Shown here one piece after another: positions 8,856 through 18,223 of a stretch of DNA of 64,000 nt. This stretch comes from Halomonas icarae (GTDB taxonomy: Bacteria > Pseudomonadota > Gammaproteobacteria > Pseudomonadales > Halomonadaceae). The notes below the pieces were generated by a model, which was not told the DNA's origin, searched no databases, and worked only from the letters and a program-made list of their open reading frames with translations. The stretch covers positions 3,243,537 through 3,307,536 of the forward strand of contig NZ_WUTS01000001.1 in the NCBI RefSeq assembly GCF_009901955.1. Reading direction: 5' to 3'. The position numbers and the translations under genes were made by a program. Each line of letters begins with the position of its first letter. The first letter of the stretch is position 1.

Positions 8856-8899
8856 ACTCCTTGTCGCTTTATAGTTATTTTCTTCTGTTCATCGCCCGC

Positions 8900-9928
8900 T
8901 CAGATGATGCCCTTGGCCTTGGCCTGGGCTTCGTCACGCGCTACTACGTTATCCGCCACCAGCTTGGCCATGGAAGCATCGAGGGTCTGCATCCCCAGAT
9001 TGCCACCAGTCTGGATGGCCGAATAAATCTGTGCCACCTTGTCCTCGCGAATCAGGTTGCGCACCGCCGAGGTGGCAATCAGGATCTCATGGGCCGCCAC
9101 CCGACCACCGCCCATGCGCTTGAGCAACGCCTGAGAGACCACCGCCTGCAGCGACTCCGAGAGCATCGAGCGCACCATCGACTTCTCGTCACCGGGAAAG
9201 ACATCGATGATCCGGTCGATGGTCTTGGCCGCGGAAGTGGTATGCAGGGTGCCGAACACCAGGTGTCCGGTCTCGGCTGCGGTCAGTGCCAGGCGAATGG
9301 TCTCAAGATCACGCAGCTCGCCGACCAGGATGATGTCCGGATCCTCACGCAGTGCACTGCGCAGCGCCGGGGCAAAGCCGAGAGTATCACGGTGTACCTC
9401 GCGCTGGTTGACCAGGCAACGCTTGCTGCGGTGGACGAACTCCACCGGATCCTCGATGGTGAGGATATGCTCGTAGCGATGATCGTTGATGTAGTCGATC
9501 ATCGCCGCCAGGGTAGTGCTCTTGCCCGAGCCGGTGGGGCCGGTGACCAGCACCAGGCCGCGTGGCAGCATGGAGAGTTGTCGGAATGTCTGACCCATCC
9601 CGAGATCCTCGAAAGTCAGCACCTCGGTGGGAATGGTACGGAACACCGCCCCCGCGCCACGGGCCTGGTTGAAGACGTTGACACGGAAGCGCGAAATCCC
9701 CGGCACCTCGAAGGAGAAGTCGGTCTCGAAGTACTCCTCGTAGTCGCGACGCTGACGATCCGCCATGATGTCGTAGATCAGTTTGCGAACTTCACGATCT
9801 TCCATGGCCGGCACGTTGAGTCGACGGATGTCGCCATCCACACGAATCATCGGCGGCAGCCCAGCCGACAGGTGGAGGTCCGAGGCGTTCTGCTTTGCCG
9901 AGAACGCCAGCAGTTCGGTAATATCCAT
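8900..9928 (-). CDS. pilT: Type IV pilus twitching motility ATPase PilT
   Basis: A 342-residue hexameric retraction ATPase. N-terminal MDITELLAFSAKQNASDLHLSAG is the usual PilT start; Walker A is GPTGSGKSTTLAAMI, the Asp box LTIEDPVEFVH, Walker B VGELRDLETIRLALTAAETG, and the His box FGTLHT. It drives pilus retraction at the inner membrane. I chose the internal ATG at 9928 because it gives the canonical N-terminus; longer in-frame starts would add about 90 unrelated residues. It is cotranscribed with pilU and divergent from yggS, the same arrangement as in Pseudomonas. Confidence 0.95.
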   Translation of the reverse strand: MDITELLAFSAKQNASDLHLSAGLPPMIRVDGDIRRLNVPAMEDREVRKLIYDIMADRQRRDYEEYFETDFSFEVPGISRFRVNVFNQARGAGAVFRTIPTEVLTFEDLGMGQTFRQLSMLPRGLVLVTGPTGSGKSTTLAAMIDYINDHRYEHILTIEDPVEFVHRSKRCLVNQREVHRDTLGFAPALRSALREDPDIILVGELRDLETIRLALTAAETGHLVFGTLHTTSAAKTIDRIIDVFPGDEKSMVRSMLSESLQAVVSQALLKRMGGGRVAAHEILIATSAVRNLIREDKVAQIYSAIQTGGNLGMQTLDASMAKLVADNVVARDEAQAKAKGII

Positions 9929-10008
9929 GCGTTTTCCCTGCTCCCGATATGGTGCGTCTTGTTGTGGGGTCAAATATGCGTGAGGTCCAGTATGACAGAG
10001 CTTGAGAC

Positions 10009-10716
10009 ATGACCGAGCCGACAGTCTCCGAATCCCTTGCCGCTGCCCGGCAGCGCCTGGCCGAAGCCCTGAGTGCGGCCGGCCGTCCGATGGCCGATGC
10101 CCGCCTGCTGGCAGTAAGCAAGACCAAACCCGCCGCGATGATTCGTGAGGCATGGCACCTGGGACAGCGTGACTTCGGCGAGAACTACGTCCAGGAGGCA
10201 CTGAACAAACAGGACGAGTTGACCGATCTCGAGGATATCGTGTGGCATTTCATCGGCCCGCTGCAATCCAACAAGAGTCGAGAGGTAGCCGAGCGTTTTT
10301 CCTGGGTCCATAGCGTAGACCGCCAGAAGGTTGCCCGGCGCCTGAACGATCAGCGCCCCGCGTCACTCGACCCGTTGAACATCTGCCTGCAGGTCAATAT
10401 CAGCACAGAAGCTTCCAAGTCAGGAATGAGTCTCGCCGAGTTGCCCGCACTGGCCGAGGCGGTGCTGAGCATGCCGCGACTCCGTCTTCGCGGGCTGATG
10501 GCGATCCCCGCACCGAGCAAGGGTCTGGAGGCCCAGCGTGCCCCCCTGGCTCGGCTACGCGAGGCCCTTGAAGAGCTCCGTGAGCGATTCCCCGAGGCAC
10601 CACTGGATACCCTCTCCATGGGCATGAGCGACGATCTGGAAGCCGCCGTGATGGAGGGTGCCACCCTGGTACGCCTGGGCACCGCCATCTTCGGAGCAAG
10701 ACAACGACATGAGTGA
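10009..10716 (+). CDS. yggS: YggS family PLP homeostasis protein
   Basis: A 235-residue protein of the alanine-racemase-like fold type III, with the PLP lysine K38 in AVSKTKP and the family motifs FGENYVQEA, WHFIGPLQSNK, HSVD and the C-terminal LSMGMSDDLEAAV. YggS/PLPBP binds PLP and buffers the vitamin B6 pool, affecting amino-acid and keto-acid balance, but has no confirmed enzymatic activity. It heads a plus-strand cluster yggS-proC-yggT, as in Pseudomonas and E. coli. The start ATG overlaps no other gene; pilT begins 80 bp away on the other strand. Confidence 0.94.
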   Translation: MTEPTVSESLAAARQRLAEALSAAGRPMADARLLAVSKTKPAAMIREAWHLGQRDFGENYVQEALNKQDELTDLEDIVWHFIGPLQSNKSREVAERFSWVHSVDRQKVARRLNDQRPASLDPLNICLQVNISTEASKSGMSLAELPALAEAVLSMPRLRLRGLMAIPAPSKGLEAQRAPLARLREALEELRERFPEAPLDTLSMGMSDDLEAAVMEGATLVRLGTAIFGARQRHE

Positions 10717-10790
10717 CCCAATGCAGCGGTCGCCGGTGGCGGCCACCCATCTCAAATAGCACACCACCCCGAATAGCACAGGACCTCCCC

Positions 10791-11615
10791 ATGGCAAACC
10801 GAGTCACCTTTATCGGCGCCGGCAACATGGCCGGCGCCATCATCGGCGGCATGATCGATAGCGGCTACAGCGCCGGCGATATCACCGCCACTTCTCCCGA
10901 TGACGCCATGCTGTCTCCTCTACGTGAGCGCCTCGGCATCAATACCGCCACCGACAACGCCGCGGCGGTGAGCGATGCCGACGTGGTGGTGCTGGCGGTC
11001 AAGCCACAGATCATGCATCAAGTTTGCGAGGGGCTGCGCGAGGCCATTCAGGCGCGTCGGCCGCTGATCGTCTCGGTCGCCGCCGGTCTGCCCGCCGCGA
11101 CCCTCGAGCGCTGGCTGGGCGGTGACCTGCCGCTGGTACGCTGCATGCCCAACACGCCCTCGCTGGTTGGCGCCGGTGCCGCCGGGCTCTACGCCAATGC
11201 CAGGGTCGACGAGACGCAACGGAAACAGGCCAGCGAGCTGGTGGAGGCCGTGGGGCTGGTGGAGTGGGTAGACGATGAGGCACTGCTGGACGCCGTCACC
11301 GCCGTCTCCGGCAGCGCGCCCGCCTACTTCTTCCTGATGTTCGAGGCCATGGAGGAAGCCGGCATCCGTCAGGGGCTTCCCGCCGAGACCGCTCGCCGAC
11401 TGGCGATGCAGACCGCCTTTGGTGCGGCGAAGATGGCCATGGCCAGCGACAAGACGCCGGCCGAGCTCAAGCGCAACGTGATGTCCCCCGGTGGCACCAC
11501 CGAGCGAGCCATCGAGCACCTGGAGCAGGCCGGCCTGCGCAACACCCTGGCCGAGGCCATGGACGCCTGTTCGGCTCGCGCCCGCGAGATGGCCAAAGAA
11601 CTCGACAAGAACTGA
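10791..11615 (+). CDS. proC: Pyrroline-5-carboxylate reductase
   Basis: A 274-residue NAD(P)H-dependent enzyme catalysing the last step of proline synthesis. N-terminal Rossmann motif FIGAGNMAGAIIGG (residues 7-20), then VLAVKPQ, RCMPNTP and the C-terminal dimerisation signature with VTAVSGSAPAY and SPGGTT. The ATG at 10791 gives the canonical start; a longer in-frame extension to 10713 has no ribosome site. It lies between yggS and yggT, probably in one transcript. Proline is a compatible solute precursor in halophiles, but nothing here shows osmotic control. Confidence 0.95.
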   Translation: MANRVTFIGAGNMAGAIIGGMIDSGYSAGDITATSPDDAMLSPLRERLGINTATDNAAAVSDADVVVLAVKPQIMHQVCEGLREAIQARRPLIVSVAAGLPAATLERWLGGDLPLVRCMPNTPSLVGAGAAGLYANARVDETQRKQASELVEAVGLVEWVDDEALLDAVTAVSGSAPAYFFLMFEAMEEAGIRQGLPAETARRLAMQTAFGAAKMAMASDKTPAELKRNVMSPGGTTERAIEHLEQAGLRNTLAEAMDACSARAREMAKELDKN

Positions 11616-11670
11616 GCGACGGCGTACCAACACGCTACATAACTTCAAGCCAATTCTGAGGAGAGCCCAT

Positions 11671-12264
11671 ATGGGCAGCCAACTGGGCAACGCCGGCCTG
11701 ATGCTGGTCAACACCCTGATCAATATCTACATCTTCCTGTTGATGCTGCGCTTTCTGCTGCAGGCATCTCGGGCCGACTACTTCAACCCCATCAGCCAGT
11801 CGGTGGTCAAGGTCACCCAACCGGCGGTGCGCCCCTTCCAGAGCTTCCTGGGGCCGGTGATGGGCCGCTTCGACCTGGCCACCCTGGCCTGCGGTCTGGT
11901 GATCAAGGCGGTCGGCATCGTGCTTATCCTGCAGATCGCCGGGTTCGGCATGCCATCCATCGCCGGGGTGGCCATCGGCGCCGTGGCGGCACTGGCCAAC
12001 GCCATTCTCAAGATCTACTTTTTCGCCCTGATCGTGATGATCATCCTCAGCTGGGTGGCGCCCAACGCCAGCCACCCGGGGGCCCTGCTGGTGATGCAGC
12101 TGCTCGAGCCGATCATGGCGCCGGTGCGCAAGGTGATACCGCCGCTGGGCATGATCGACCTGTCACCGATCTTCGTCTTCATCGCCATCAGCCTGATCGA
12201 TGGTATCGTGGTGGCCTCACTAACCCGCGCCGCCGGGATCGCCGGGGCCCTGGTAGGCCTCTGA
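11671..12264 (+). CDS. YggT family membrane protein
   Basis: A 197-residue integral membrane protein with two YggT repeats. Each repeat has a hydrophobic helix, the pattern LRFLLQ...NPISQSVVKVTQPAVRPFQ (first) or ILSWVAPNASHPG...LEPIMAPVRKVIPP (second), then another helix. Function is not established; roles in osmotic or ion homeostasis have been suggested for bacterial YggT. The ATG follows GAGGAG by 7 nt. It sits between proC and metX. Confidence 0.9.
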   Translation: MGSQLGNAGLMLVNTLINIYIFLLMLRFLLQASRADYFNPISQSVVKVTQPAVRPFQSFLGPVMGRFDLATLACGLVIKAVGIVLILQIAGFGMPSIAGVAIGAVAALANAILKIYFFALIVMIILSWVAPNASHPGALLVMQLLEPIMAPVRKVIPPLGMIDLSPIFVFIAISLIDGIVVASLTRAAGIAGALVGL

Positions 12265-12306
12265 CGACAACAGCGAATCCTGCAACGACTGGACTTGGAA
12301 GGACCA

Positions 12307-13464
12307 ATGCCCGAGATCGCACGCGACTCGGTCGGCCTGGTGTCGCCTCAGACGGCGCACTTCGACGACCCCCTGGATCTGGCCTGCGGCATGACACTGC
12401 CGGCCTACGACCTCGTCTACGAGACCTACGGCACCCTCAACGCCGAGCGCTCCAACGCCGTGCTGATCTGTCATGCGCTCTCCGGCCATCACCACGCCGC
12501 CGGCTACCACGACGCCGAGGAACGCAAGCCGGGCTGGTGGGATGCACACATCGGCCCCGGCAAATCCATCGATACCGAGCGTTTCTTCGTGGTCTCGCTC
12601 AACAACCTGGGCGGCTGCCACGGCAGCACCGGCCCCAACAGCATCAATCTGGCGACGGGTCGCCTGTGGGGTCCGGAGTTCCCCATGGTGACCGTGGGCG
12701 ACTGGGTACATAGTCAGGCCCGCCTGGCCGACCGCCTGGGAATCACGCGCTTCGCCGCGGTCATCGGCGGTAGCCTGGGCGGGATGCAGGCACTGCAGTG
12801 GACCCTGAGCTACCCCGAGCGCGTCGGCAGCGCCGCGGTCATCGCCGCCACGCCCAAGCTCTCGGCCCAGAACATTGCCTTCAACGAGGTGGCGCGCCAG
12901 GCCATTCGCTCCGATCCCGAGTTCCATGACGGCTGGTACGCCGAGCATTCGGCGATACCAAGACGCGGACTCAAGCTGGCACGCATGGTGGGGCATATCA
13001 CCTACCTCTCGGAAGATGCCATGGGCCACAAGTTCGGCCGCGACCTGCGTAGCCATGACTTCAACTTCGGCTACGACGTCGAGTTTCAGGTCGAGTCCTA
13101 CCTGCGCTACCAGGGCGATACCTTCTCCACCTCCTTCGACGCCAACACCTACCTGCTGATGACCAAGGCGCTGGACTACTTCGACCCGGCGGCGGCTCAT
13201 GGCGGTGACCTGGCCCGCGCCCTCGCCCCGGCCCGCTGCCCCTTCCTGGTAACCAGCTTCACCACCGACTGGCGCTTCCCACCCTCGCGCTCCAAGGAGC
13301 TGGTCGATGCCCTGATCCGTGCCGGCAAGCCAGTCAGCTACGCCAACATCGAATCGAGTCACGGCCACGACGCCTTCCTGATGCCCGAGCCCCGCTACCA
13401 GGCGGTATTTGCTGCCTTCATGTCGCGGGTGGCTCGGGACCTGGGGCTGGAGGAACGCCCATGA
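12307..13464 (+). CDS. metX: Homoserine O-acyltransferase MetX
   Basis: A 385-residue alpha/beta hydrolase that acylates homoserine as the committed step of methionine synthesis. The nucleophile elbow [11 protein letters not shown], the aspartate in TDWRFPPSR and the histidine in SSHGHDAFL form the catalytic triad. MetX enzymes use acetyl-CoA or succinyl-CoA depending on a few active-site residues; I cannot settle which from inspection. ATG at 12307 has GGAAGGA 4-10 nt upstream; an in-frame TTG at 12295 is an alternative but lies on top of that ribosome site. It overlaps metW by 4 nt (ATGA). Confidence 0.94.
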   Translation: MPEIARDSVGLVSPQTAHFDDPLDLACGMTLPAYDLVYETYGTLNAERSNAVLICHALSGHHHAAGYHDAEERKPGWWDAHIGPGKSIDTERFFVVSLNNLGGCHGSTGPNSINLATGRLWGPEFPMVTVGDWVHSQARLADRLGITRFAAVIGGSLGGMQALQWTLSYPERVGSAAVIAATPKLSAQNIAFNEVARQAIRSDPEFHDGWYAEHSAIPRRGLKLARMVGHITYLSEDAMGHKFGRDLRSHDFNFGYDVEFQVESYLRYQGDTFSTSFDANTYLLMTKALDYFDPAAAHGGDLARALAPARCPFLVTSFTTDWRFPPSRSKELVDALIRAGKPVSYANIESSHGHDAFLMPEPRYQAVFAAFMSRVARDLGLEERP

Positions 13465-14057
13465 ATCGCCCGGACCTCAAGCTGATCCATGAGTGGGTGC
13501 CGACCGACGCCCATATCCTCGACCTGGCCTGCGGAGATGGCACCCTGCTGGCGGCCCTGGCACGCAACAAGGGGGTGACCGGCTACGGCCTGGAGATCGA
13601 CCCCGAAGGCATCACCGCCTGCATCGCCAAGGGCGTCAATGTCATCGAGCAGAATCTCGATGACGGGCTGGCCAACTTCGATGATGGCGCCTGTGACCTG
13701 GTGGTAATGACCCAGGCCCTGCAGGCCCTTCGCCGTCCCGACCTCGCCCTCGACGAGATGCTGCGGGTGGCCGGGGAGGCGATCATCACCTTCCCCAACT
13801 TCGCCTACTGGCGCCACCGGGTCCATCTGGGCATCCGCGGCTACATGCCGGTCTCCAAGTCGCTGCCTCACGCCTGGTACGACACGCCCAACATTCACCT
13901 CTCGACCTTCAACGACTTTGAACAACTCTGTCGCGACAAGGGTCTGATCATCGTCGACCGAGCAGTGGGTATCGGCGACCACGAGGGGCACTGGACCTCG
14001 CGGCTATGGCCCAACCTGTTCGGCGAGATCGCCATCTTCCGGGTCGCCCGCGGCTGA
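13461..14057 (+). CDS. metW: MetW methyltransferase-like protein
   Basis: A 198-residue class I SAM-dependent methyltransferase fold protein. Motif I is [15 protein letters not shown], followed by YGLEID, and the family segment [10 protein letters not shown] with [13 protein letters not shown]. MetW is always paired with metX in proteobacteria and helps MetX homoserine acylation, though its own reaction is not firmly known. The start codon overlaps the metX stop, indicating translational coupling. Confidence 0.94.
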   Translation: MNRPDLKLIHEWVPTDAHILDLACGDGTLLAALARNKGVTGYGLEIDPEGITACIAKGVNVIEQNLDDGLANFDDGACDLVVMTQALQALRRPDLALDEMLRVAGEAIITFPNFAYWRHRVHLGIRGYMPVSKSLPHAWYDTPNIHLSTFNDFEQLCRDKGLIIVDRAVGIGDHEGHWTSRLWPNLFGEIAIFRVARG

Positions 14058-14098
14058 CTCGGAGGGGTCCAGTGAATGACGGCAAGGGGAATAAGCGC

Positions 14099-14569
14099 AT
14101 GAGAAGTCAATGCATGACGCGGGGCATCCTGCCTGCCCTGCTCGCGGGCACTCTGGCAATGCTGACCGGCACTGCCGCCGCCCAGCAGTTCGAGCAGATA
14201 GGCGACGTCCAGATTCACTACAGCGCGGTGAGCACCAGTTTCCTGCCCGAGGCGGTGGCGCGTGAACACCAGATCCAGCGTAGTCCTGCGCTGGCGCTGC
14301 TCAACGTCAGCGTGCTCGAGGAGCGTGAGGACGGCACCACCCGCAACGTGCCCGCCAGGGTCGATGGGCGGGTTGGCGGCATCGGCGAGAATGACGACGG
14401 CAGGCCGCTGAGCTTCCGCACCTTGCGCATCGGCGACTCCCCCTCCCAGGTGGCGGTGTTCCGTATCGACGACGGGGCGCCGATGCGCTTCGATCTGGAG
14501 GTGTTCCACGATCGCAACGCCGAACCAGCCCAGGTGCAGTTTATCCAGCGCTTCTATATCGACCGTTAG
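14099..14569 (+). CDS. DUF4426 family exported protein
   Basis: A 156-residue protein with a signal peptide ending near LTGTAAAQQ (cleavage after AAA is likely). The mature part, beginning FEQIGDVQIHYSAVSTSFL, matches the DUF4426 family commonly encoded after metW in gammaproteobacteria. Function is unknown; it is probably periplasmic. There are two plausible starts: the ATG at 14099 with AAGGGGA upstream, and a GTG at 14072 with a stronger GGAGGGG. The shorter one gives a more typical signal peptide. Confidence 0.8.
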   Translation: MRSQCMTRGILPALLAGTLAMLTGTAAAQQFEQIGDVQIHYSAVSTSFLPEAVAREHQIQRSPALALLNVSVLEEREDGTTRNVPARVDGRVGGIGENDDGRPLSFRTLRIGDSPSQVAVFRIDDGAPMRFDLEVFHDRNAEPAQVQFIQRFYIDR

Positions 14570-14574
14570 CGACC

Positions 14575-14601
14575 GAGATGCGGCGTCCGCCGCCGCATCT
14601 C
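14575..14601. terminator. Hairpin between convergent DUF4426 gene and sfsA
   Basis: The stem GAGATGCGGCG / CGCCGCATCTC lies between the two convergent genes and overlaps the sfsA stop codon. It lacks a long T-tract on either strand, so it is a terminator-like structure rather than a certain terminator. Confidence 0.45.
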
Positions 14602-15358
14602 AGCCGCTAAAGCGGCGCTCGAGTGCCACCGGCAGTTCGAGATCCAGATGGATATCGACCGGCCTCCCGTCACGTCGCTGCACGCGGCAGCGCCATGCCA
14701 GCACCTCAACGCCGTTTGCCGCCGCCTCGCGCAGGGCAGCCGCATAGGCGGGATCAAGGTGCTCGGCGGGGGCCACGTCGGGAATGCCCTCATGGGCCAC
14801 GCAGAACAGCAATACCGCACGCTGCCCCGCCTGCGCCAGGGCCATCAGTGCCTCCAGGTGCTTTCTGCCCCGCTCGCTCACCGCATCCGGAAAGTAGCCG
14901 TGCCCATCAGGCTCCCTCAGCGTCACCTGCTTGACCTCCACGAAGGCCGTGCCACGCTCGGGGTCGTCGAGCCGGAAGTCGATTCGCGAAGCCTTCTCCA
15001 TCTGAGTGGCAACCGCAACCTCGCGCCGCAATTCGGCATACCCGGCGAGCATCGGGATCCGCCCGGCACGCAGCGCCCCCTCGACGATACGGTTGGCCCG
15101 CCCGGTCTGCACCGAGGCCATCGCCAGGCTGCCATCGGGCTGAGGCAGCTCGATCAGCTCCCAGGTCCAGGCCAGCTTGCGTTTCGGGTTGTCGCTGGGC
15201 GATAGCCATACCCGGCAACCCGGAACATTCACCGCTCGCATGGAGCCGGTATTGGGGCAGTGAGCCACCACCTCGCGGCCATCGTCGAGAAGCACATCGG
15301 CCAGGAAACGCTTGTAGCGGCGCAGCAGCACGCCTGGCATCAGCTCGGGATACGCCAT
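14600..15358 (-). CDS. sfsA: SfsA family DNA/RNA-nuclease-like protein
   Basis: A 252-residue protein with SfsA family landmarks: RYKRFLADV near the N-terminus, the conserved CPNTGSM, NPKRKLAWTWE, and the PD-(D/E)XK nuclease-like core RIDFRLDDPERGTAFVEVK, then DAVSERGRKHLEAL and LLFCV. SfsA was first linked to sugar fermentation stimulation in E. coli; the fold suggests a nuclease. The ATG at 15358 gives the canonical MAYPELMPG; an ATG 9 nt earlier directly abuts the upstream stop codon. It forms an operon with the aminotransferase upstream. Confidence 0.9.
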   Translation of the reverse strand: MAYPELMPGVLLRRYKRFLADVLLDDGREVVAHCPNTGSMRAVNVPGCRVWLSPSDNPKRKLAWTWELIELPQPDGSLAMASVQTGRANRIVEGALRAGRIPMLAGYAELRREVAVATQMEKASRIDFRLDDPERGTAFVEVKQVTLREPDGHGYFPDAVSERGRKHLEALMALAQAGQRAVLLFCVAHEGIPDVAPAEHLDPAYAAALREAAANGVEVLAWRCRVQRRDGRPVDIHLDLELPVALERRFSG

Positions 15359-15367
15359 GCTCACCAT

Positions 15368-16528
15368 CTACTGGCGTGCCAGGAAACGTTCTAGGCGGCC
15401 CACCGCCTCCTCCAGGCGTTCGACGCCGGTGGTAAAGGCAATCCGCACATGCCGCTCGCCGCCCTGCACGGCGAAGTCGACTCCCGGCGTGATGGCGACG
15501 TTCTCCTCCTCCAGCAGACGCTGGCAGAAGGTCTGACTATCGTGGCTGTAGCGGGAAATATCCAGCCACAGGTAGAAGGCCCCCTGGGGCGGCAGCGAGG
15601 GGGCGAGGCCGAGCCGCGAAAGTCCGGCCAACAACGCATCCCGGCGGCGTCCCAGCTCGACTCGGCGTTCCTCGAGAATGGCACGACAGTCGGACGTAAA
15701 GGCGGCCAGGGCGGCATGCTGGGCCGGAGTGGGGGCGGCCAGGAAGACGTTCTGGGCCAGCCGCGTCAGCGGCTCGACTGCCTCCTCGGGCGCCAGCAGC
15801 CACCCCAGGCGCCAGCCGGTCATGCCGAAGTACTTGGAAAAGCTGTTGACCACGAAGGCATCCGGAGTGATCGAGGCCACCGAGAGGGGCTCGAGGTCAT
15901 AGCAGAGCCCCTGATAGATCTCGTCTACCAGCAGATGACCGCCGCGTCCGGCCACGACCTCGGCCACCGCGGCCAATTGGCCAGCATCCAGCATATGACC
16001 GGTAGGGTTGGAGGGCGTCGCCAGCATCGCCAACCGCGTTGTCTCCCGCCAGTGGGGCTCGACCAGCCCGGCATCCAGCTGCCAGCCACTCTCCGGCCCG
16101 ACCGGCACAACATCCACCTCGGCCCCGGCCAGGGCCATGAAGTGACGGTTGCAGGGATAGTTGGGATCGGCCATCAACACCCGGTCACCGGGCCCGGCCA
16201 GCAGCTGGCTGGCCAGCAGCAGCGCACCAGAAGCGCCGGGGGTGACCAGAATGCGTCGCGGGTCCACCTCGGCATCGAAATGGTCCGCGTAGTGGCCGGC
16301 AATCGCCTCGCGCAGGGCTGGTATCCCAGCCGCCGGCGTGTAGCGGGTGTGGCCCGCCGCCAGGGCGGCCTGGCCAGCGGCGACCACCGGCTCGGGGGTC
16401 GGGAAGTCCGGCTCGCCAACCTCCAGATGGATCACATCATGGCCGGCCGCCTCACGGGCCTGGGCAGTTTCCAGCAGGCTCATCACCCGAAAGGGGGCGA
16501 CCTGGTCGATTCGGGGGCTCCAGGCCAT
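15368..16528 (-). CDS. Class I/II PLP-dependent aminotransferase
   Basis: A 386-residue fold type I aminotransferase. The PLP lysine is in NSFSKYFGMTGWRLGW; other family motifs are HLEVGEPDFPTP, GASGALLLA, NPTGHMLD and DEIYQGLCY. The C-terminal arginine region RIAFTTG binds the substrate carboxylate. The substrate cannot be assigned; aspartate/alanine-type or broad specificity is likely. It is directly upstream of sfsA (stop and next start adjacent). It is divergent from dksA. Confidence 0.88.
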   Translation of the reverse strand: MAWSPRIDQVAPFRVMSLLETAQAREAAGHDVIHLEVGEPDFPTPEPVVAAGQAALAAGHTRYTPAAGIPALREAIAGHYADHFDAEVDPRRILVTPGASGALLLASQLLAGPGDRVLMADPNYPCNRHFMALAGAEVDVVPVGPESGWQLDAGLVEPHWRETTRLAMLATPSNPTGHMLDAGQLAAVAEVVAGRGGHLLVDEIYQGLCYDLEPLSVASITPDAFVVNSFSKYFGMTGWRLGWLLAPEEAVEPLTRLAQNVFLAAPTPAQHAALAAFTSDCRAILEERRVELGRRRDALLAGLSRLGLAPSLPPQGAFYLWLDISRYSHDSQTFCQRLLEEENVAITPGVDFAVQGGERHVRIAFTTGVERLEEAVGRLERFLARQ

Positions 16529-16753
16529 GGCAAGACTCCTGTCGTTGGGCCACCATGCCAGGGAGTCAATCCTCCCACGGCACGGTCAAAGAGTGGTGTC
16601 ACTGAGGGCCTAGTGTAGCGACTTTGGTGGCAAGATCGCAGTCATATGCCCAGCCGAGCTTGCAAAGATGGGGTTTATCGGCTAAACAAGCATGCCTTTG
16701 GCGTGAGATATCTTGCCAGGCGGCGAGTATCGATCAGCAGTCACACCAGTAAC

Positions 16754-16789
16754 GAGGCAGCACCATGCCAGGAGGCAGCACCATGCCAG
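16754..16789 (+). repeat. 18-bp tandem duplication covering the dksA ribosome site and start codon
   Basis: GAGGCAGCACCATGCCAG occurs twice in a row (16754-16771 and 16772-16789). Each copy holds a GAGG Shine-Dalgarno core and an ATG 7 nt after it, and 18 bp keeps the frame, so both ATGs (16765 and 16783) can start DksA. Confidence 0.9.
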
Positions 16790-17220
16790 TAGCCGACAAG
16801 AAAACGGAAGCTCCCGAGAAGTTCACCCCCTACGAACCGGCGGCGGGTGAGGAGTACATGAACGAGAAGCAGCTGGAGCATTTCCGACAGATCCTGCTGG
16901 GCTGGAAACAGGATCTCATGGAAGAGGTGGACCGCACCGTGCGCCATCTGCAGGAGGAGGCGAACAACTACGCCGATCCGGCCGATCGCGCCACCCAGGA
17001 GGAGGGCTTCAGCCTGGAGCTGCGCACCCGGGACCGCGAACGCAAGCTGCTCAAGAAGATCAACGAGACGCTCGACATGATCGACGAGGACGACTATGGC
17101 TTCTGCGAGGCCTGCGGCGTCGAGATCGGCATTCGCCGGCTGGAAGCCCGTCCCACGGCCACCTTGTGCGTGGACTGCAAGACGCTGGCCGAGCTCAAGG
17201 AAAAGCAGCTGGGCGGCTGA
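16783..17220 (+). CDS. dksA: RNA polymerase-binding transcription factor DksA
   Basis: A 145-residue protein that binds the secondary channel of RNA polymerase and, with ppGpp, represses rRNA promoters and activates amino-acid promoters. The coiled-coil with the acidic tip DPADRA (in NNYADPADRATQEE) and the zinc finger CEACGVEIG...CVDCK are intact. Two in-frame ATGs exist because of an 18-bp duplication; the second (16783) gives the usual N-terminus MPVADKK, the first adds six residues. It is followed by a hairpin and gluQ, as in Pseudomonas. Confidence 0.95.
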   Translation: MPVADKKTEAPEKFTPYEPAAGEEYMNEKQLEHFRQILLGWKQDLMEEVDRTVRHLQEEANNYADPADRATQEEGFSLELRTRDRERKLLKKINETLDMIDEDDYGFCEACGVEIGIRRLEARPTATLCVDCKTLAELKEKQLGG

Positions 17221-17254
17221 TCCGGCCATGCCGGTGCTGTGGCTGATCCTTCAT

Positions 17255-17278
17255 GACGGGCACCCCAGGGTGCCCGTC
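17255..17278 (+). terminator. Hairpin between dksA and gluQ
   Basis: The stem GACGGGCACCC / GGGTGCCCGTC with a 2-nt apex follows dksA by 35 bp. The downstream sequence (TGCGCATC) is not T-rich, so it may only partly terminate transcription or protect the dksA 3' end. Confidence 0.5.
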
Positions 17279-17304
17279 TGCGCATCTGACGCCTGGAAAC
17301 CTGC

Positions 17305-18207
17305 ATGAGCCTCTACCGCGGACGCTTCGCCCCCACCCCTTCAGGACCACTGCACTTCGGCTCACTGATTGCGGCCCTGGGCAGCTTCCTGGATGCTCGG
17401 CAGGCCGGCGGCGAGTGGCTGTTGCGCATCGAGGATATCGACCCGCCACGCTGCCCGGCCGGTGCCGCCGACGAGATCCAGCGCCAGCTGGAGGCCTTTG
17501 GACTGCAGTGGGATGGACCCGTACTCTGGCAGCACGCCCGCAATGACGCCTACCAGGCCGCCCTCGAACGCTTGACCGATCAGGGCCTCGCCTATCCCTG
17601 CAGCTGCTCACGCAAGCAGTGGCGTGACCACCCCGTCTATCCCGGCTGGTGCCGCCATGGCGTCCGTGAGCCCGACAAGCCGGTGGCATGGCGACTACGC
17701 AGCGACCGGGGGCTGCGCCCGGTGGTATGGCAGGATCGACTGTTTGGCGAACAGCGCTTCGACCCGGCTCGACTCGGCGACGTGGTACTCAAGCGCAAGG
17801 ATGGCCTGTGGGCCTACCAGCTCGCCGTGGTGGTGGATGATGCCGGCCAGGGCATCAATAACGTCGTACGCGGTTTCGACCTGCTCGACAACACCCCCTG
17901 GCAGCGCCAGCTGCAGCACGCCCTGGGTGCCGCCACGCCGAGCTACCTGCATCTGCCGCTGATCATCGGTGAAGGTGGCCAGAAACTTTCCAAGCAGAAC
18001 CTCGCCCCGGCGCTGCCCACCCGGGACGCCGCGGTACGCCCGCTGCTGCATGCCGCCCTGAAGGCGCTCGACCAGGCGCCCCCGGAGACGCTTGCCACCG
18101 CACCCGTGAGCGAGCAGCTCGCCTGGGCCGTTGAGGCCTGGTCGGTGGCACGCATTCATCCCCAGGCTGAACGGCCTCTCGCCAACAATCGGGTCACGGC
18201 GTCGTGA
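17305..18207 (+). CDS. gluQ: Glutamyl-Q tRNA(Asp) synthetase
   Basis: A 300-residue truncated glutamyl-tRNA-synthetase paralogue that adds glutamate to queuosine in the anticodon of tRNA-Asp. N-terminal RFAPTPSGPLHFGSL is the HIGH region; the zinc-binding segment has CSCSRKQW and YPGWCRHG; the KMSKS-like loop is KLSKQN. It lacks the anticodon-binding domain of full GltX, as expected. The position after dksA is typical. Confidence 0.94.
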   Translation: MSLYRGRFAPTPSGPLHFGSLIAALGSFLDARQAGGEWLLRIEDIDPPRCPAGAADEIQRQLEAFGLQWDGPVLWQHARNDAYQAALERLTDQGLAYPCSCSRKQWRDHPVYPGWCRHGVREPDKPVAWRLRSDRGLRPVVWQDRLFGEQRFDPARLGDVVLKRKDGLWAYQLAVVVDDAGQGINNVVRGFDLLDNTPWQRQLQHALGAATPSYLHLPLIIGEGGQKLSKQNLAPALPTRDAAVRPLLHAALKALDQAPPETLATAPVSEQLAWAVEAWSVARIHPQAERPLANNRVTAS

Positions 18208-18223
18208 TGGAGAAGGAGGTGCC

